A DNA stretch of 64,000 nt from Monodelphis domestica (lineage: Eukaryota > Chordata > Mammalia > Didelphimorphia > Didelphidae), in the NCBI RefSeq assembly GCF_027887165.1, contig NC_077233.1, forward strand, positions 179,575,207 through 179,639,206. Direction: 5' to 3'. The first letter of the stretch is position 1. Each line of letters begins with the position of its first letter. Of this stretch, positions 23,071-35,149 are shown in pieces. A model generated the notes under the pieces. It did no database searches and was not told the origin of the DNA. It was given only the letters and a program-made list of their open reading frames with translations. The position numbers and the translations under genes were made by a program.

Positions 23071-26000
23071 CACATATGTACATATACTAACCTCTCCTTC
23101 CCAGTTTTCTATAAATAACAAGTGTTCACTTCTCAAAAAGTTAGCCAATTGAAACCACAATCTTGAGGCAGCTATTTAAGATTATTGCCTTTAATTTATC
23201 TTTTTACCACATCTTTAATACTAAACTAAATAAACAGAATTCTCAGATATCTCAGAATCTCTTAAAGTATTTCTGTGCCTCTTCCAATTGAAAGAATCAT
23301 AGCATTTTTGAGCTGGAAGAGACATAGAGATCATCTAACTGAATTTCACTTTACAGACTGGTAAAATGAAACCTCCCTCAAGTGAAGTGATTTACCTAAG
23401 ATTACACAGCTATTTAATGGCTTTGTTGGGCCTAAAACCAAACTGACTCTTAGTCAAAACTTCAATGTGTTGCTTTTAACTTTAAAATTTTTTGTGTTTT
23501 GAAATCTCCAGTGAAGGAGGATGTTGCTTTGATCACTTGCTATCTCAGATTTTATAAAATACAGGAGGGGCAACTAGGTTGCTCAGTGGTTAGGGAGTCA
23601 GGCCTAGAGATGGGAGATCCTGAGTCTAAATATGGCTTCAGCTACTTCCTAGCTTTGTGACCCTAGGTAAGTCACTTAATCCCCATTTGCCTCACCCTTA
23701 CTGTTTTTCTGCTTTGGAACCAATATACAGTATTGATACTAAGATGGAAGGTAAGAGGGTTTTTTTTTTTTTAGTTTTAATAAAAAATAAAATAAGGAGA
23801 GTGAATGGATGAACTGTTCTAGAAGAAATATTTGACTACCTCAACTCTTTCCTCTTCATCTCCTTGTTGCAAACCATAAGGAATAACAGCCATCTACTCA
23901 ACACCTTGAAAGAATGTTCTTTTTCTTATTCCTATTTGGAAAGCAAAATATTTTGCTTTTTCCCCAAGTATGTTTAAATAAAAATTTATACTAGTTACTG
24001 TTTTATAAAGATCCATTCTTTAGAAAGTGAATCACTTAAAATTTCAATAGCAGACAACTGTTTGACAAAAGAATTTTTAAATCTTATAACCAGATACTAC
24101 AAACCTATATTAATTTCAGGTTTATTAATTTTTATTTTAGTTTTCTAAAGTGAGATCCTATGATTATATCATATTCCTAACCCAAATTAATCAAAATTTT
24201 CAGTAGATAATATTTTCTATAATTCAAAATAACATCCAGAGGGATGTTCTTTAAAATTCCTGAATTTGAAAACACAAATATTGTGTTTAAGGTCTATGCC
24301 ACTATTAACCAGATTCTTGGTATCCCCTAATAAAAAGATGTTAAGAATGCTCAGCAAATTAATAACAACTTTAAAAATGCCAATTTAAATCAATAATAAC
24401 TTGCTATTCTTAATCTTTTATGTACTATAGCAAAGGCATATTTTCAACCTAGGTTTATCAAGCATTTAAAAGAAGTCACAATCTTTTCAATGTCTGTCAG
24501 TGTTGTAAAGGCAGATACGATCACATGGTTAATTTCTTTATCAAAAGTAGAACTTTAATGGGCAGCTAGGTGGTTGAAGGTATTGAGAGCCAGACTTAGA
24601 GTTGAGATGTCCTGGATTCAAATATGACTGAAGTCACTTCCTAGCTGTGTGATCCTGGGCAAGTCACTTCACCCCCATTGCCTAGCCCTTACTGCTCTTC
24701 TGCCTTGGATCCAACACACAGTATTGATTCTAAGACAAAAAGTAAGGATTATTAAAAGAAATGAATAATTTTTTTTAAAAAGTAGAACTGTAGAAGTGGC
24801 ATTGATTTTTATATGAATATTATTAAAGACATCGAAATGTATTTTTCTGCATTCATAGAAAAGAGTCTTCATTTTCCATGTGCATCACATGTAATATAGT
24901 CTCAACTGAAAATTGCTTTAAAAAAACTACAGCCCTCTTTAGGTCAGAATAATTGCAACAGAAGTTTCCTATTGAAATGAATGAAAAAGACCATTTTACA
25001 GAATTGACTTAGTCTTTCATTTATGAATGATGGGAAAAACTAATGGTGAGATACAAGGAATTTTAAATGAAATTTTTAATCTGATCTCTGTCTAAATAAT
25101 AGTTGCTATCATTCAAATTAGCTCTCTTTTAAAAGAATATACTTTAATATAGCCACCATGATATTTCTTTTTTAGACTCAGAAAAACTAAGAATCATAAA
25201 AATTAGTTGAGTTATCTCTTGTGTTTTCATAGATGACAGACTGAAGAACTTTTTCTGTACCTAAAATGTCCTTTCCCTATAAATATAAATATTTTCTATG
25301 TAAATAAAAATATAGAATAAAAAATTCTCCTATAATTTTATTTTTATCTTTAATATTAAGTCTCTCCTCAAATTAAAGATTTAAAACATAAAATGTTATT
25401 TCTCCTACTGAAAAATGCTTGAAAATATATACTTTTCAGATGTGGGTGAAGATCTCCTCACTATGTGTGAACGGAATGTTGCCCTGAACAAGCACCTGAC
25501 TTCAACAGGAGGTAAAGTTCATTTGATATCTTGCACTTGTGTGAAAATACTTGTGTGTTGTTTTAATCTGTTTTTTGGAAATGAAATCACACCTTTCAAA
25601 CTTTAATAGTGGGGAAAAAAATCTTTATATGGTGACTCTAGATGCTAGATTGGTGTATTCTACTAGCTAAGTGGTAAAGAGGTATTTTTCTTAGTTATTA
25701 GTTTTGAATTTCTTCCACTCATGCAGTTTCAGGAAGCACATATATTGTGCTCTCCTCTCCTAGCTTTAATATGTGATTTGGATTTTTTTTGCCTAGCAGG
25801 TGGTGTAGTTATGGTTAAAGAATTGGATTGGCTAAAAGATGACTTGTGTACTGGTAAGTTTGCTTCCTTTTTATTTTAAATATTTGCTTCAGACTTTGAA
25901 CTGACAGCTTTTCCTTAATACAGAAACAAATCATTCACTTCAAAATTATTTCTGATTTTTTCTCTTTTTATTTTGGTTAAAAGGGAAGGCTATTTTGGAG

Positions 26001-27385
26001 GGAGAGGTAAGAGATACTTCAGGAAATGGATGGGATGTAAAAGTAAAAGATAACAAAAGAAGCATTTGAAAAAAATAAATTATTCCTAAATAAATAATTA
26101 TGCTATAGTTTAAAATAATTGTCATCTTTGCTATATTTACTAAAGATAAATGTGGGAACAAGGTAAGTGGGAGAGAAAAGTGATTGCTTTATGTCCAAAA
26201 TTTGGAGGTGAATGATAGCAAGAGCTGGAGGGGCTCTAGATTTAATTATATTTGTATCTGCCTCTGATGGTACCACAGTGGTCTTTGCATTGTAGTTACT
26301 TAGGAGCTATTAGATCAATGAATGAACTTTGCCCAGCCACTTCTCTAGTTTAGATGAGAAAACTGATGATCAGAAGAGTTAAATAACTTGCCTAGGGTTA
26401 TTTAGGTACTTAAGAGAAGAATCAAGACTAGAATTCATTTCTCCTGGCTTCCTGGTCCATTTGAACTTCTCTGTTAAGAGCACCATTTGGCAGATGGATG
26501 GGGTTTTCTAAAGTACCTTCAAGGTGGATTTCAGATCTAGACTTCTCAGTCTTTACTCACTTCAAAATGAGTAGATTACTTTGTGGGTCCTTGCTGCTAC
26601 TTTTTTGTTTGTCTTCTCTTACTATAGAACCTGATTTTTTTATCGTAATGTATAAGGATGATAAAGTTGGAGTCACAATGCTCTTCCTTTTTTGTTAATA
26701 GATCCTCAAGTTCCTTTCAGTTGGTCTGAAGATGAGATTTCTGACTTATATGCTCATACTACTATAATAATGGCAGCTGATGGTAAGGAAATATTTCTTC
26801 ATACAAAGGACTTTTATATGCTTAATATAGTAGGACTCCTTGAACTTGGTTTTCTAAATTATGGAGGTGTTTTCAGAATTGATTGTTACTGGATCTGACA
26901 GTTCTATAGCTTATTGAAGTACTAGATCCATCCTAAGGACTGTATGTTTCCTTTTTTTATGGGAACTATTTCCATAAGCCATTCAAAGGCACTCTAAAAA
27001 ACTTGAGAATTTTCAAATGAAATGATACTGTTTTTTATTTCTTTATTTTGCAGTTTTTTATGATGATGACCTCACAGATGCTTTATTTAAAACACTCTAC
27101 AGAATTACTCACAGTTTGAAAAATGCTTCTACAATCTTCTTATCAATAGAAAAAAGGTCTGTTTGCCCTCACATTTTGCACATACTACACTGATGACTTG
27201 TTTATTCCTAGGCCAGCCAAAATCTTCCTTTTTAAGTCTGCCTACTTATAGATGATAGATAAGTAGGTAGGTAGATAGATAGATAGATAGATAGATAGAT
27301 GGATGGATGGATATTTATATATATGTGTATATATGTGTTTGCTGGTGTTTATATGTATATATAGATAAATTTTATGAGGGAAAAA

Positions 27386-27449
<64 letters not shown>

Positions 27450-30288
27450 TTTTCCTCATAGAATCTCTCCATTATCATGGCTTTTACCCCCATGCTAATG
27501 ACTTAAAAGGCTGCCACCTCTCTCTTTACAGTCTCATATCTCTAACATATCTCTAACTCATATCATAACTACTAAACAGTTCCATTAGATCTCCTAGTGT
27601 CTCTTAAAGCTTTTAAGTTTCCAGAACTTAATTTATCTTTTCTCACAAACAAGTTCTTTTTAACTTAATATTTATCAACAGCACCATTTCCCCAATCATG
27701 CAATCCAAGAATTTTATCTTAAACTTCTATACCCCATCTATTTATCTAACTCCTTACCATGCTTCAAGGTCCAGCTTCCTTCCCTCTTCCAGAGTTTTCT
27801 CAGATAGCTTTATAAGGAGTTGGGACCTTAAGTCAAGAAAGCTTCATTTCCATTCTCTGGGATCCTGATGTTTAGCATAAGAAGGAACAAAATAGCAAGA
27901 GCTCATTCAATTCCTTTTTGATGGATAAGGTGTGTACATCAGAGATACAAGTGAAAGACTAGAAATAAATATCTAAAACTCTTGTAGCACTTGGGATCTT
28001 TGAGGAGGAGAAGGTTTTTTTTTTTCCTATTAAGAAAACTTTAAAATGTTTCTCTTCTGAGCATCACTGTGTTTTTTCCCTGGTATTTGAGGTATGACTA
28101 TATTACTTTAGTTTTCAGACTAAATTGTGCCTGCAAGATCTCTGCTTTTGGGGGCTAGATGCCTGAGGAAAGAGGCTCATTTGTGCTGATTTTCATTGTT
28201 CTTAATATACATGGTGTTTATGCTACACATACAGAACATTTGCTTTTGTGTATTTCTAAATAACAGGAAAATTTCACTGGTGTGAAAAATGGCCCACGTT
28301 TCAGGTTCAAACATGTGTAATAGAGTATTTGCACTTACAGTGGTTCTAATAAAACATTCACATTTCTTTCTTTCTTCCATTTTTTTCTTAGAAAATTATA
28401 GATTGTGTGTACCGAGTGTCATCTTTGAATTTGTCCCAAATATTTCACTTAGTAAGCATTTTAATAAAGATTTGATGAATTTGAATTTTACTGAACAGAG
28501 AGTAAGCAGTTGTCATTTATTAAACTGCCTGATTTTACAGGGATGGTAATAGAATTATTAACCCAGAATTGAAGTCTACTGTGACCCATCTCAGAAATCA
28601 TAAAGAAAGAGGAACCAGGGAATAATAAAATTTTAACTGTTTTGAAACGGGTTTTAACTGCCCGTCTAAATGGAGAAATTTAATTTCAGCCAATCAGCTC
28701 TGGTTATTTTCAAAAATATGGAGCTTACTAGCCCGATTTCCCTCTAATCACAAAAAAATAGTCAAGGAGGAAAAAAAGATGGAGGCATATAAAGACATTG
28801 ATATTCGATCTGATATGTGTTTGGGGTAGCATCAAATGGTTAGAAAAGTGAAGTTGGCAATATCTATTATAGAAGAAAAGCATGTCTTGAGAAATTACTC
28901 AATGTAACACATGGTTCTTTGTTTTTTCCAGACTAAACTTCACACTTAGACAATTGGACATTACATGTGAAGCTTACAATCATTTTCGATTTTCCCTAAA
29001 TGATCTAGAGAAACTCAGAGATGGCAAAATGAAGTTTATTGTAGAGCCAATTGAAGCTACTTTCCCCCAGTTCCTTGTTTATGAACGTATAGAGCAGTTG
29101 GTAAGTGCCATTCATTTAGTAAACTAGCAGTAATATGCTGAGTTAATTGCTTTGCCACTAAGCTGTTTAGTCAGCAGGAAAAAAAAAAAACTTGAATGTG
29201 CCAAAAAACTCCAAACTGAAACTTCTTAATTACTGTACTTTAAGAAAGTTTTTTCTCTGCATTGATAATAGCACCCAGGGACTATGTAAAAATTGGGAAG
29301 TATGCAAACACCATGTTTGACATTTCCACTCCCCTTTTTTCCCCTTCAGCTCTGTTCTCCTTTTTGGTAGCTTCCCTTACACCTTCCCAGAGACCTAATA
29401 CCCTTCTCTTTGTTTACCCTTCTGAACAACCCAAGGCCTACCACTCTAGCTGAGGTCTTCTATAATATCATCATAGCTCCAAATGTTTCTTAATATTCTT
29501 CCAAAGAAAAGTGATCTATATATCAGTGTCTCTTCTCTACAAACCTTGCTGTCTATAAAAGACTAATCTGATAATTAACCTAAAACATACTAATACATAT
29601 TATTTTTTAACATACCATTAGTGCTTTAACCTAAAAGAGTAGTAGCAAGAATTTCAATTATCTAGGAAGGCTGGTAACTGAAATTGCTCTGTCCAGAGTT
29701 AGCAATGACCTCTTATCTACCAAATCTGATCATTTTTTTTCAGTCTTCATCCTTTGCTACATTTCTTATGCATTTAATGCTATTATATATCAAACTCCAT
29801 TCTCTCCTCTAAACTTCAGCCCAACATCACTAATTTCCTATTGGACATATCATGCTGGATATACTAGAAACATCTCAAATTCAATATGTACAAAACAGAA
29901 CTCATTTTCATTCTCCCACCCAACCCCCAATTCACTTCTCTTCCAAACATTTCTTTTTCTGTTGAAGGAACCACATTCTTCTAGTTTTCCAGATTCATAA
30001 TCTCAGCTTTATCAGCTTCTTTCTTTCTCATCTTCTATATGCAATAAGCTGACCAATCTTCCCATTTCTATGTGCACCACATCTCTTCTGTCTGACTCCT
30101 CTCTAGCCATACAACTACCACCTTAATTTGACTTTTATTATCTCTCACCTATGTTATTTAAATTTAAATCTTTCTCCACTCTAATCTATCCTTCACACTA
30201 CTGCCAAAATGATTTTCCTTAAGCATGAATTTGACCATATCATTACCTAATTTATTCATCCACATTGGCTTTCTGTTGCCCTTAGAAT

Positions 30289-30344
<56 letters not shown>

Positions 30345-32059
30345 ATTTGGAAATCTTTATTTAATTAATTAATTTAGAATATTTTTCCATGGTTACAAGA
30401 TTCATGTTCTTTCCTTCTCTTCCCCTCACCCCCCTCCTGTAGCCAATGTGCAATTCCACTGGGTTTTACATGTGTCGTTGATCAAGACCTATTTCCCTAT
30501 TATTGATATTTGCACTAGGGTGATCACTTAGAGTCTATATCCTTAATCATATCCCCTTCGATCCATGTAATCAAGCAGTTGTTTTTCTTCTGTGTTCCTT
30601 AGAATAAAATATCAACACACCCAACATTCCATCTCCTGTTCCTGATCTTAAACTAGCTATCTCCCATATTTGGAATGTACTCCCTCCTCACTTTATTCCT
30701 TCAAGATGAAGCTCTAATACCATCCTCTACATGAAGCCCTTCCTGATCCTCACCACCCACCACCAAAAGTCCGTGTTTTCCCTCTCCACGTACATTATAT
30801 TTAACTAGTTAGTGTGTGTTTGAATTTATTCTCTTTAGGTCAGTAACTAGACCGTGCTATTAAAAGATAAACTTCCTATCCATCTTCACTTAGGTCAGCC
30901 CAAGTGGACAGCTTGCAAGCATAAATAGTTTCTCAGAACCTTGTCTTTTCTAGTACTTACTTTTATAACATACATTTCTTCATTCACTGAAAAGCATGTA
31001 TTGAACCTCCATATATGTATTTAATAATATTACAAGAAACCGAGGAAATAATTGCTAAGTTTTACCATTATCTTAAAAGGGAGAAATTTTTCTTGCAAAA
31101 AAAGAGTGCAATCTCATATTAAGGATAAGAAACTGATGGCTTTTTTCCCATTAAAAAAACTGGACATTCAAATGTTTTTAGCACTTAGTGGTACTCCTTG
31201 TTTGAATAATACATGTGGACAGCACCTGAATCAAAACTGTATGGGCGTGTATTTTTTTTTGCCACCAGATGTTGATAAATTATGTATGTTGCTTACATGA
31301 ACCTTTCCTGTTTTATTAAGAGTATTACTAATCTATATAGTAACTTTTATTATACACCCTCATAGAAGGATAACCCACTTAGATTCTACATTAATATTAT
31401 ATGAAAGCAAACGTGTTTATATGTGTGTCCTAAATGATAGCTATCGACTAGTTCAGGTCCAGAAGTTTAGATCATTTGAATGTTTCCACTTTTTACTGTT
31501 TCTTTAAATTAAAATGTTTGATATTTGGATGTGCTAAGCATATCTCTAGAAAAGGTGTTCCTTACAAAGAAAGTGGTATGCTATTTTACATTCTTCACCT
31601 GCAGGCATTAAGGATAATGGCATAAAACAAAGAAAAACACTCCACAAGATTCATCAGCCACTGTAAATTGTGCTTAAGATCCCTTAAAATGGAGAAATTG
31701 TGGTGGCACTCATTTTGGCATTTTTTATTTTTTGAATCCCAAATGTTTTTTAATATTCCAAGAATATTATAGATTCAACCTTTCTTACTATAATTAAATA
31801 AGAGTAATAATTATAATAAGAAAATAAGAGTAATTAAAATAATAATATCTCAGAATAGCAAAAATTTCCCAATTCCTAAAATAATCTTTATGGTAGATAT
31901 GATAGAATATGGTGGTTTTCATAAGGTTTAAACATCTTTTATGCTAATAACTTCTTTTTATTAAACTGATATTTTCATCAGAGTGACCAGAATTCAATTT
32001 TAAAATCTTCTCTCCTCTTACAGGAACTCTGGAAGATTATTGCTGCACCAATAAGTTGA
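19610..32059 (+). CDS. METTL22: METTL22, protein-lysine methyltransferase (whole spliced gene span)
   Basis: Coding exons join as 19610-19742, 20937-21317, 22320-22360, 22455-22599, 25440-25511, 25800-25853, 26702-26782, 27054-27156, 28932-29100 and 32024-32059. They total 1215 nt, or 404 codons plus TGA, and every intron is GT-AG. The N-terminus (TFKSDTVLSDVHL...RHLMVRLNAVGQPVFLSQFKLLW) and the ending ELWKIIAAP match human METTL22 as I remember it. Residues about 45-170 form a poorly conserved, acidic, charged linker. The class I methyltransferase fold follows: SAM-binding motif I LELGAGTG (210-217), acidic residue D234 in YCTDVG, ELDW (265-268) and the post-motif AADVFYDDD (300-308). The human enzyme methylates a lysine of KIN; that is family knowledge. 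M1 (19610) and M10 (19637) both have good Kozak contexts, and M10 is the better conserved. No coding break was seen, so the gene looks functional. Confidence 0.95.
20337..20440. repeat. Short nonautonomous hAT-type fragment in METTL22 intron 2
   Basis: Has an inward-facing ttcttaac at one side and aaaaaaaggttaagaat at the other, with gggtcc and caccagact blocks. It resembles the elements at 36226 and 62381. Confidence 0.45.
20937..21317 (+). CDS. METTL22: METTL22 exon 3
   Basis: Acceptor ctctttcag and donor g|gtaaat. Encodes VFLSQFKLLW followed by an acidic, lysine-rich low-conservation linker (DNDGDLEVVRRPQ, EEEEQENIHQGLVKI). It is the largest coding exon at 381 nt. The conserved DGDLEVVRRP stretch supports orthology. 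Confidence 0.92.
22320..22360 (+). CDS. METTL22: METTL22 exon 4, 41 nt
   Basis: Encodes EHTMATPLEDVGKQ, which is nearly invariant against my recollection of human METTL22. Acceptor ttctgccag, donor cag|gtaggt. It precedes the methyltransferase domain proper. Confidence 0.92.
22455..22599 (+). CDS. METTL22: METTL22 exon 5, SAM-binding motif I
   Basis: Encodes VWRGAFLLADYILF... and the glycine-rich loop LELGAGTG of the class I methyltransferase fold, ending in VYCT. It is separated from exon 4 by only 94 nt. Donor g|gtactt. Confidence 0.94.
23016..23070. repeat. (GATA)n microsatellite in METTL22 intron 5
   Basis: About 13 uninterrupted GATA units. Confidence 0.95.
23290..23420. repeat. MIR/CORE-SINE-type fragment in METTL22 intron 5
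   Basis: gagctggaagagacatagag, atcatctaactgaatttc and acacagctatttaatgg follow the CORE-SINE pattern. Confidence 0.55.
23566..23775 (+). repeat. Marsupial tRNA-SINE in METTL22 intron 5
   Basis: Head ggggcaactaggttgctcag, then gatcctgagtctaaatatgg, tail actaagatggaaggtaag and a run of T. Confidence 0.85.
24559..24757 (+). repeat. Marsupial tRNA-SINE in METTL22 intron 5
   Basis: Head gggcagctaggtggttgaag, box-B-like gattcaaatatga, middle cattgcctagcccttactgc, tail gattctaagacaaaaag. Confidence 0.85.
25440..25511 (+). CDS. METTL22: METTL22 exon 6
   Basis: Encodes DVGEDLLTMCERNVALNKHL... . D234 is the acidic residue at the end of strand beta-2, expected to contact the SAM ribose. Acceptor acttttcag, donor g|gtaaag. 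Confidence 0.92.
25800..25853 (+). CDS. METTL22: METTL22 exon 7, 54 nt
   Basis: Encodes GGVVMVKELDWLKDDLCT and carries the ELDW motif. The acceptor is the tandem tagcag (25794-25799). The distal AG gives the family-standard GG junction, while the proximal AG would add one codon. Donor g|gtaagt. Confidence 0.9.
26702..26782 (+). CDS. METTL22: METTL22 exon 8
   Basis: Encodes DPQVPFSWSEDEISDLY...IIMAAD. Acceptor tttttgttaatag, donor g|gtaagg. The human sequence has AAE where this has AAD, and both keep the acidic side chain. Confidence 0.92.
27054..27156 (+). CDS. METTL22: METTL22 exon 9
   Basis: Encodes VFYDDDLTDALFKTLYRI...LSIEK. The donor aaaaag|gtctgt is non-optimal at +3 and +4. A dense microsatellite cluster begins about 90 nt into the following intron. 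Confidence 0.92.
27248..27448. repeat. Microsatellite cluster in METTL22 intron 9
   Basis: A (GATA/GATG)n run (27248-27312), an imperfect TATG-rich bridge and a (TA)n run (27388-27448) lie about 90-290 nt after exon 9. Confidence 0.9.
28932..29100 (+). CDS. METTL22: METTL22 exon 10
   Basis: Encodes RLNFTLRQLDITCEAYNHF...FIVEPIEATFPQFLVYERIEQL. Acceptor gttttttccag, donor ttg|gtaagt. This is the C-terminal part of the methyltransferase fold and is very close to human. Confidence 0.93.
29130..29680. other. METTL22 intron 10 start, no recognised element
   Basis: AT-rich intronic DNA before the L2 copy. I see no exon or named repeat here. Confidence 0.4.
29690..30790 (+). repeat. L2 LINE 3' region, interrupted, in METTL22 intron 10
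   Basis: Sense L2 pieces lie on both sides of an L1 insertion: ctgccaaaatgattttcc, ttgcccttagaatcaaat on the left; ccatatttggaatgtactcc, ccttcctgatcctcacc on the right. Confidence 0.65.
30297..30596 (-). repeat. L1 3' end inserted in L2, with (AT)n at its tail
   Basis: Antisense L1 3' UTR (tttttccatggttacaagattc, ccaatgtgcaattccactggg). The 16-bp target duplication ccttagaat[c/a]aaatat appears at 30281-30296 and 30597-30612 with one mismatch. The expected A-tail position is now a (TA)n run (to about 30340). Confidence 0.75.
32024..32059 (+). CDS. METTL22: METTL22 exon 11, terminal coding exon
   Basis: Encodes ELWKIIAAPIS and TGA. Acceptor tctcctcttacag. It is preceded by an intron of about 2.9 kb that contains an L2 copy split by an L1 fragment. 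Confidence 0.92.
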   Translation, partial: ELWKIIAAPIS

Positions 32060-32160
32060 TCTCTCATAGGAACAAGGCATAAAATATTCCCCTAAGTCAG
32101 TTGACTACAAATGGTTCTAAACTATAATTTCAATAAAATCAAAAGCTACCAAATTATTTT
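32060..32160 (+). terminator. METTL22: METTL22 3' UTR and poly(A) signal
   Basis: A canonical AATAAA lies at 32132-32137, 73 nt after the stop codon, giving a very short 3' UTR. Cleavage about 15-25 nt later is inferred. A T/G-rich stretch follows (ttattttgtttgggtttc). Confidence 0.75.
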
Positions 32161-35140
32161 GTTTGGGTTTCTATAATTTAAGATGGCTAATGTACCTGAT
32201 ACTGTCTGATCACTTTAAATTTAAATTTTTGTGATGTTTTTCTGGTGTGTAACTATTCCATACAGCCTTGAGAGTGTTATCTTTTGTATAATTTGAATGA
32301 GAATTATTTTAAGCATCAACATCTTTACTAACCACTTTTGAAGCCCTCCAGGAAGGCACTGAGTTCTACCTTTGTCTGGTTGAGAAAATTGTCTTACCTC
32401 TTTCTAGGGCAGGTGCTATTTCCATCAGTAGCTAGACTAATTGGGTTTTTCTCAGTGTTACTACTTTTGTGTTTGCCATGTTAACAGTCTGTGGGTTAAT
32501 TTGCAAAAATCAACACTCATTTCCTCCTATGATTTTATACTCTCTCTTGTCACAAATCTAATAACCTTCCCAGGTCTTGAAGCATGTAAATCTAACTCCA
32601 TGCCACTGCACCATTGCCTCTGATGAAAAAAGCAAAAATCATTGTCAGAATTTCTCTTTCTTCTTCTTTTTAAAACCTTAGAGTGATTTGTGAGTACAAT
32701 CAGGTAAATGTTCTTCATCCTTTGAAGCAGACACCAAAGCTTCTCCTTTGTACTCTATTCATCTGACCTTTTCTCTTTCATTCTAAACTTCTTGGTTTGT
32801 TTCCTGTTATTTCACCCTAATTCCTCTCTCATCTGTGTAATCTGATAAACATAATCACATACGTGGATGCGCATATACCCATATTTGGCTGTAATTTTTT
32901 CTCATGTTGCATTGGGGTTTTTTTATTTTTTTGAAGTAAGACTAAATCTCAAGCATTTAACAATGAGGGTGTTTCCCTTGGCTCCAGATAGGATTGCCTG
33001 CTGACAAATATTCAGTTTGACTGATATTTTATCACAGAAACTAGATAATTCTAGTTAATGTGTCAGCAGATGGCCAGGTTTTCTTATTTTTGATCATAGT
33101 AATTCTTGTTACAGACCACTGGACATTCTTTATCCCTGAACTTATCCTCACTTCTAACTGAATGGAAGGAGGATGGCAAGTGATGGACAAGCTTCATTCC
33201 CCTCCAGGTTCAACATGTTCTTTACACAACTTACTTATAAAGTAAAAAAAAATACCTACCAAATCTCTGCCTCACTTTCTCTGTCTCTCCATGTGTCTCA
33301 CTAAAATAGCATACCTTTCTTGCTCATCTATGCTTCTGTATCCCTATTTATATACATTCATTTTTCTATCCCAAATATGTAAGAGTATTCCTGCCTGACT
33401 TTTAAATCTTTACCAAGTGAGCAGGGCCCAGTAGGCCATAGACAGTTCACACTTTGCAGGTTTTTTTTCAAGAGATCACTTATCTTTAATTAAGGAAGGT
33501 GGCAGATCACAACACAGTAGCTGTTGATGATACTGAGAATTAATGTTCAGAACGGCAATCTGAGCTTCAACTGGATATGCCATCTTGTTATATTTCAGTG
33601 CTAACACTGACATTTTCACAGCCTTGCTAGGTACATGCCTATAAATGTAATTTACATAGAGCAATAGAATTGTCAAGGCATTCACCTGATGCATTAGTGT
33701 AGACTCCGGTTTTATGTGTAAACAACTCAGATTGAATGTTTCTTTTAAATGGGGCTAGAAATTAATCTTGATACCACTATAATTCAAAACATCATCAGAT
33801 TCCCACTCCTTATCTAAATGTGATGTTATTCTGCTTTATAACCTAATGCTAGAATCCTTAGTTTAATGGAGCTTAAGCAGCTTTGCACCACTATTTTTAA
33901 ATATCCAGACCTTCTAAATGTTGTGATAGTTAATTAATTGGGCCAGGCTCATTTTGCAGTATGTTCTAACATTTCAGTATATGTGGAAAGATGTAGTTTC
34001 ATCGATCCACTATAATATGTATTGAAGATTTGTACTAAAATAGTAAAGCTTTGATCTGAAGGTTTTAAGGTTTTAGGATCTGTGATTTTGAAATATCTTA
34101 TCAAGAATCAAGTCAGAAAATGGAGCTCTGGGAAGATAGGGCCATGTATAATTTACTGGAGATTCACTATGCAGCATTAATCTCTAGCAGTTCTTTCTTG
34201 AAAACAGCTTTCAAAATCAGGAATGAATTTTAACAGTATTATTAATCATACATGAAATGTTACACATTGCTTTTTTTCTCAGTGCAAACTGGTAAAATGG
34301 TCTTAATTATGTTAAATTATTCAACTTTGTATTAAGATTACAAGGGCTAATGCTTCCCTTGTAAAATAAGAACATAAATTAAAGTTTTGTCTTTATTGAA
34401 TTAGCTTTCTGATAATATGATTTTTTTATTTGAGCTTGCAAATTTACAAATGTTAATATCCTATTTCATTTTCAGTTTTATCTTTCAGCAAAACCTTGAT
34501 TAACCAAATTTTAGCTACCTGTATTTCTTTCCTTCACTTGGACTTTCAACCCCAGACCCCAGAGTGTGTTTTTAGCAGAGAGACATTGCAAGAAGGATTA
34601 ATAAAGAACCGTCTTTCAAAGTTTCTAGGAATCATCAGCCCAATCTATGTGTATGTCATAGCATTTGTTCATCATAATGTAGGCTTTCTATGACTTATCT
34701 TGGTTATAACCTTTGAGCTCAAATTCTGATAGGAATTGCTGTGTTGGAATGGCTATGGAACTAGCAGCAGAGTGCCATCCAAGAACTAACTTCGAATAGT
34801 AAAGCAATTGGCAGCAAAGTAATAGTTTTCATTGGAGCAATTCATAAAGCTATGTCCTAAGATGAGGATAAGTTGTAATGTATATTGGTAAAGGGAGTTA
34901 TCCGGAGAAATCACAGCTCTTGTAAAAGCATTGTATCATATGGTGCTTTTATATATACTATATTCTCATTTTTCCTTATGGAACCCTGTGAGGAAGTTAA
35001 GTATAAATTCAACTAACCACAACCTTCTTCTCTCTCTATCTTTCTACCTTTTCTCTATTCCCCCATTCCTCAAATGCTGTAATTCATTTCAATTCAACAT
35101 GTATGTTAAATTACAAAATGTTCCTTAAAGAAATAAAAAA
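32160..35140. other. Intergenic DNA, low in recognisable repeats
   Basis: About 3 kb with no SINE or LINE that I recognise and no convincing exon. The largest open frame (33476-33694, -) has no known homology to me. Single-copy or conserved non-coding sequence is possible. Confidence 0.4.
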
Positions 35141-35149
35141 ACTACTTAA

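Noticed and set aside
27374-27556. Hydrophobic YIYIYI open frames
   Set aside because: Produced by the (TA)n microsatellite.
33476-33694. 72-aa minus-strand open frame in repeat-free DNA
   Set aside because: No recognisable homology or splice context; kept only as part of a possible conserved non-coding stretch.
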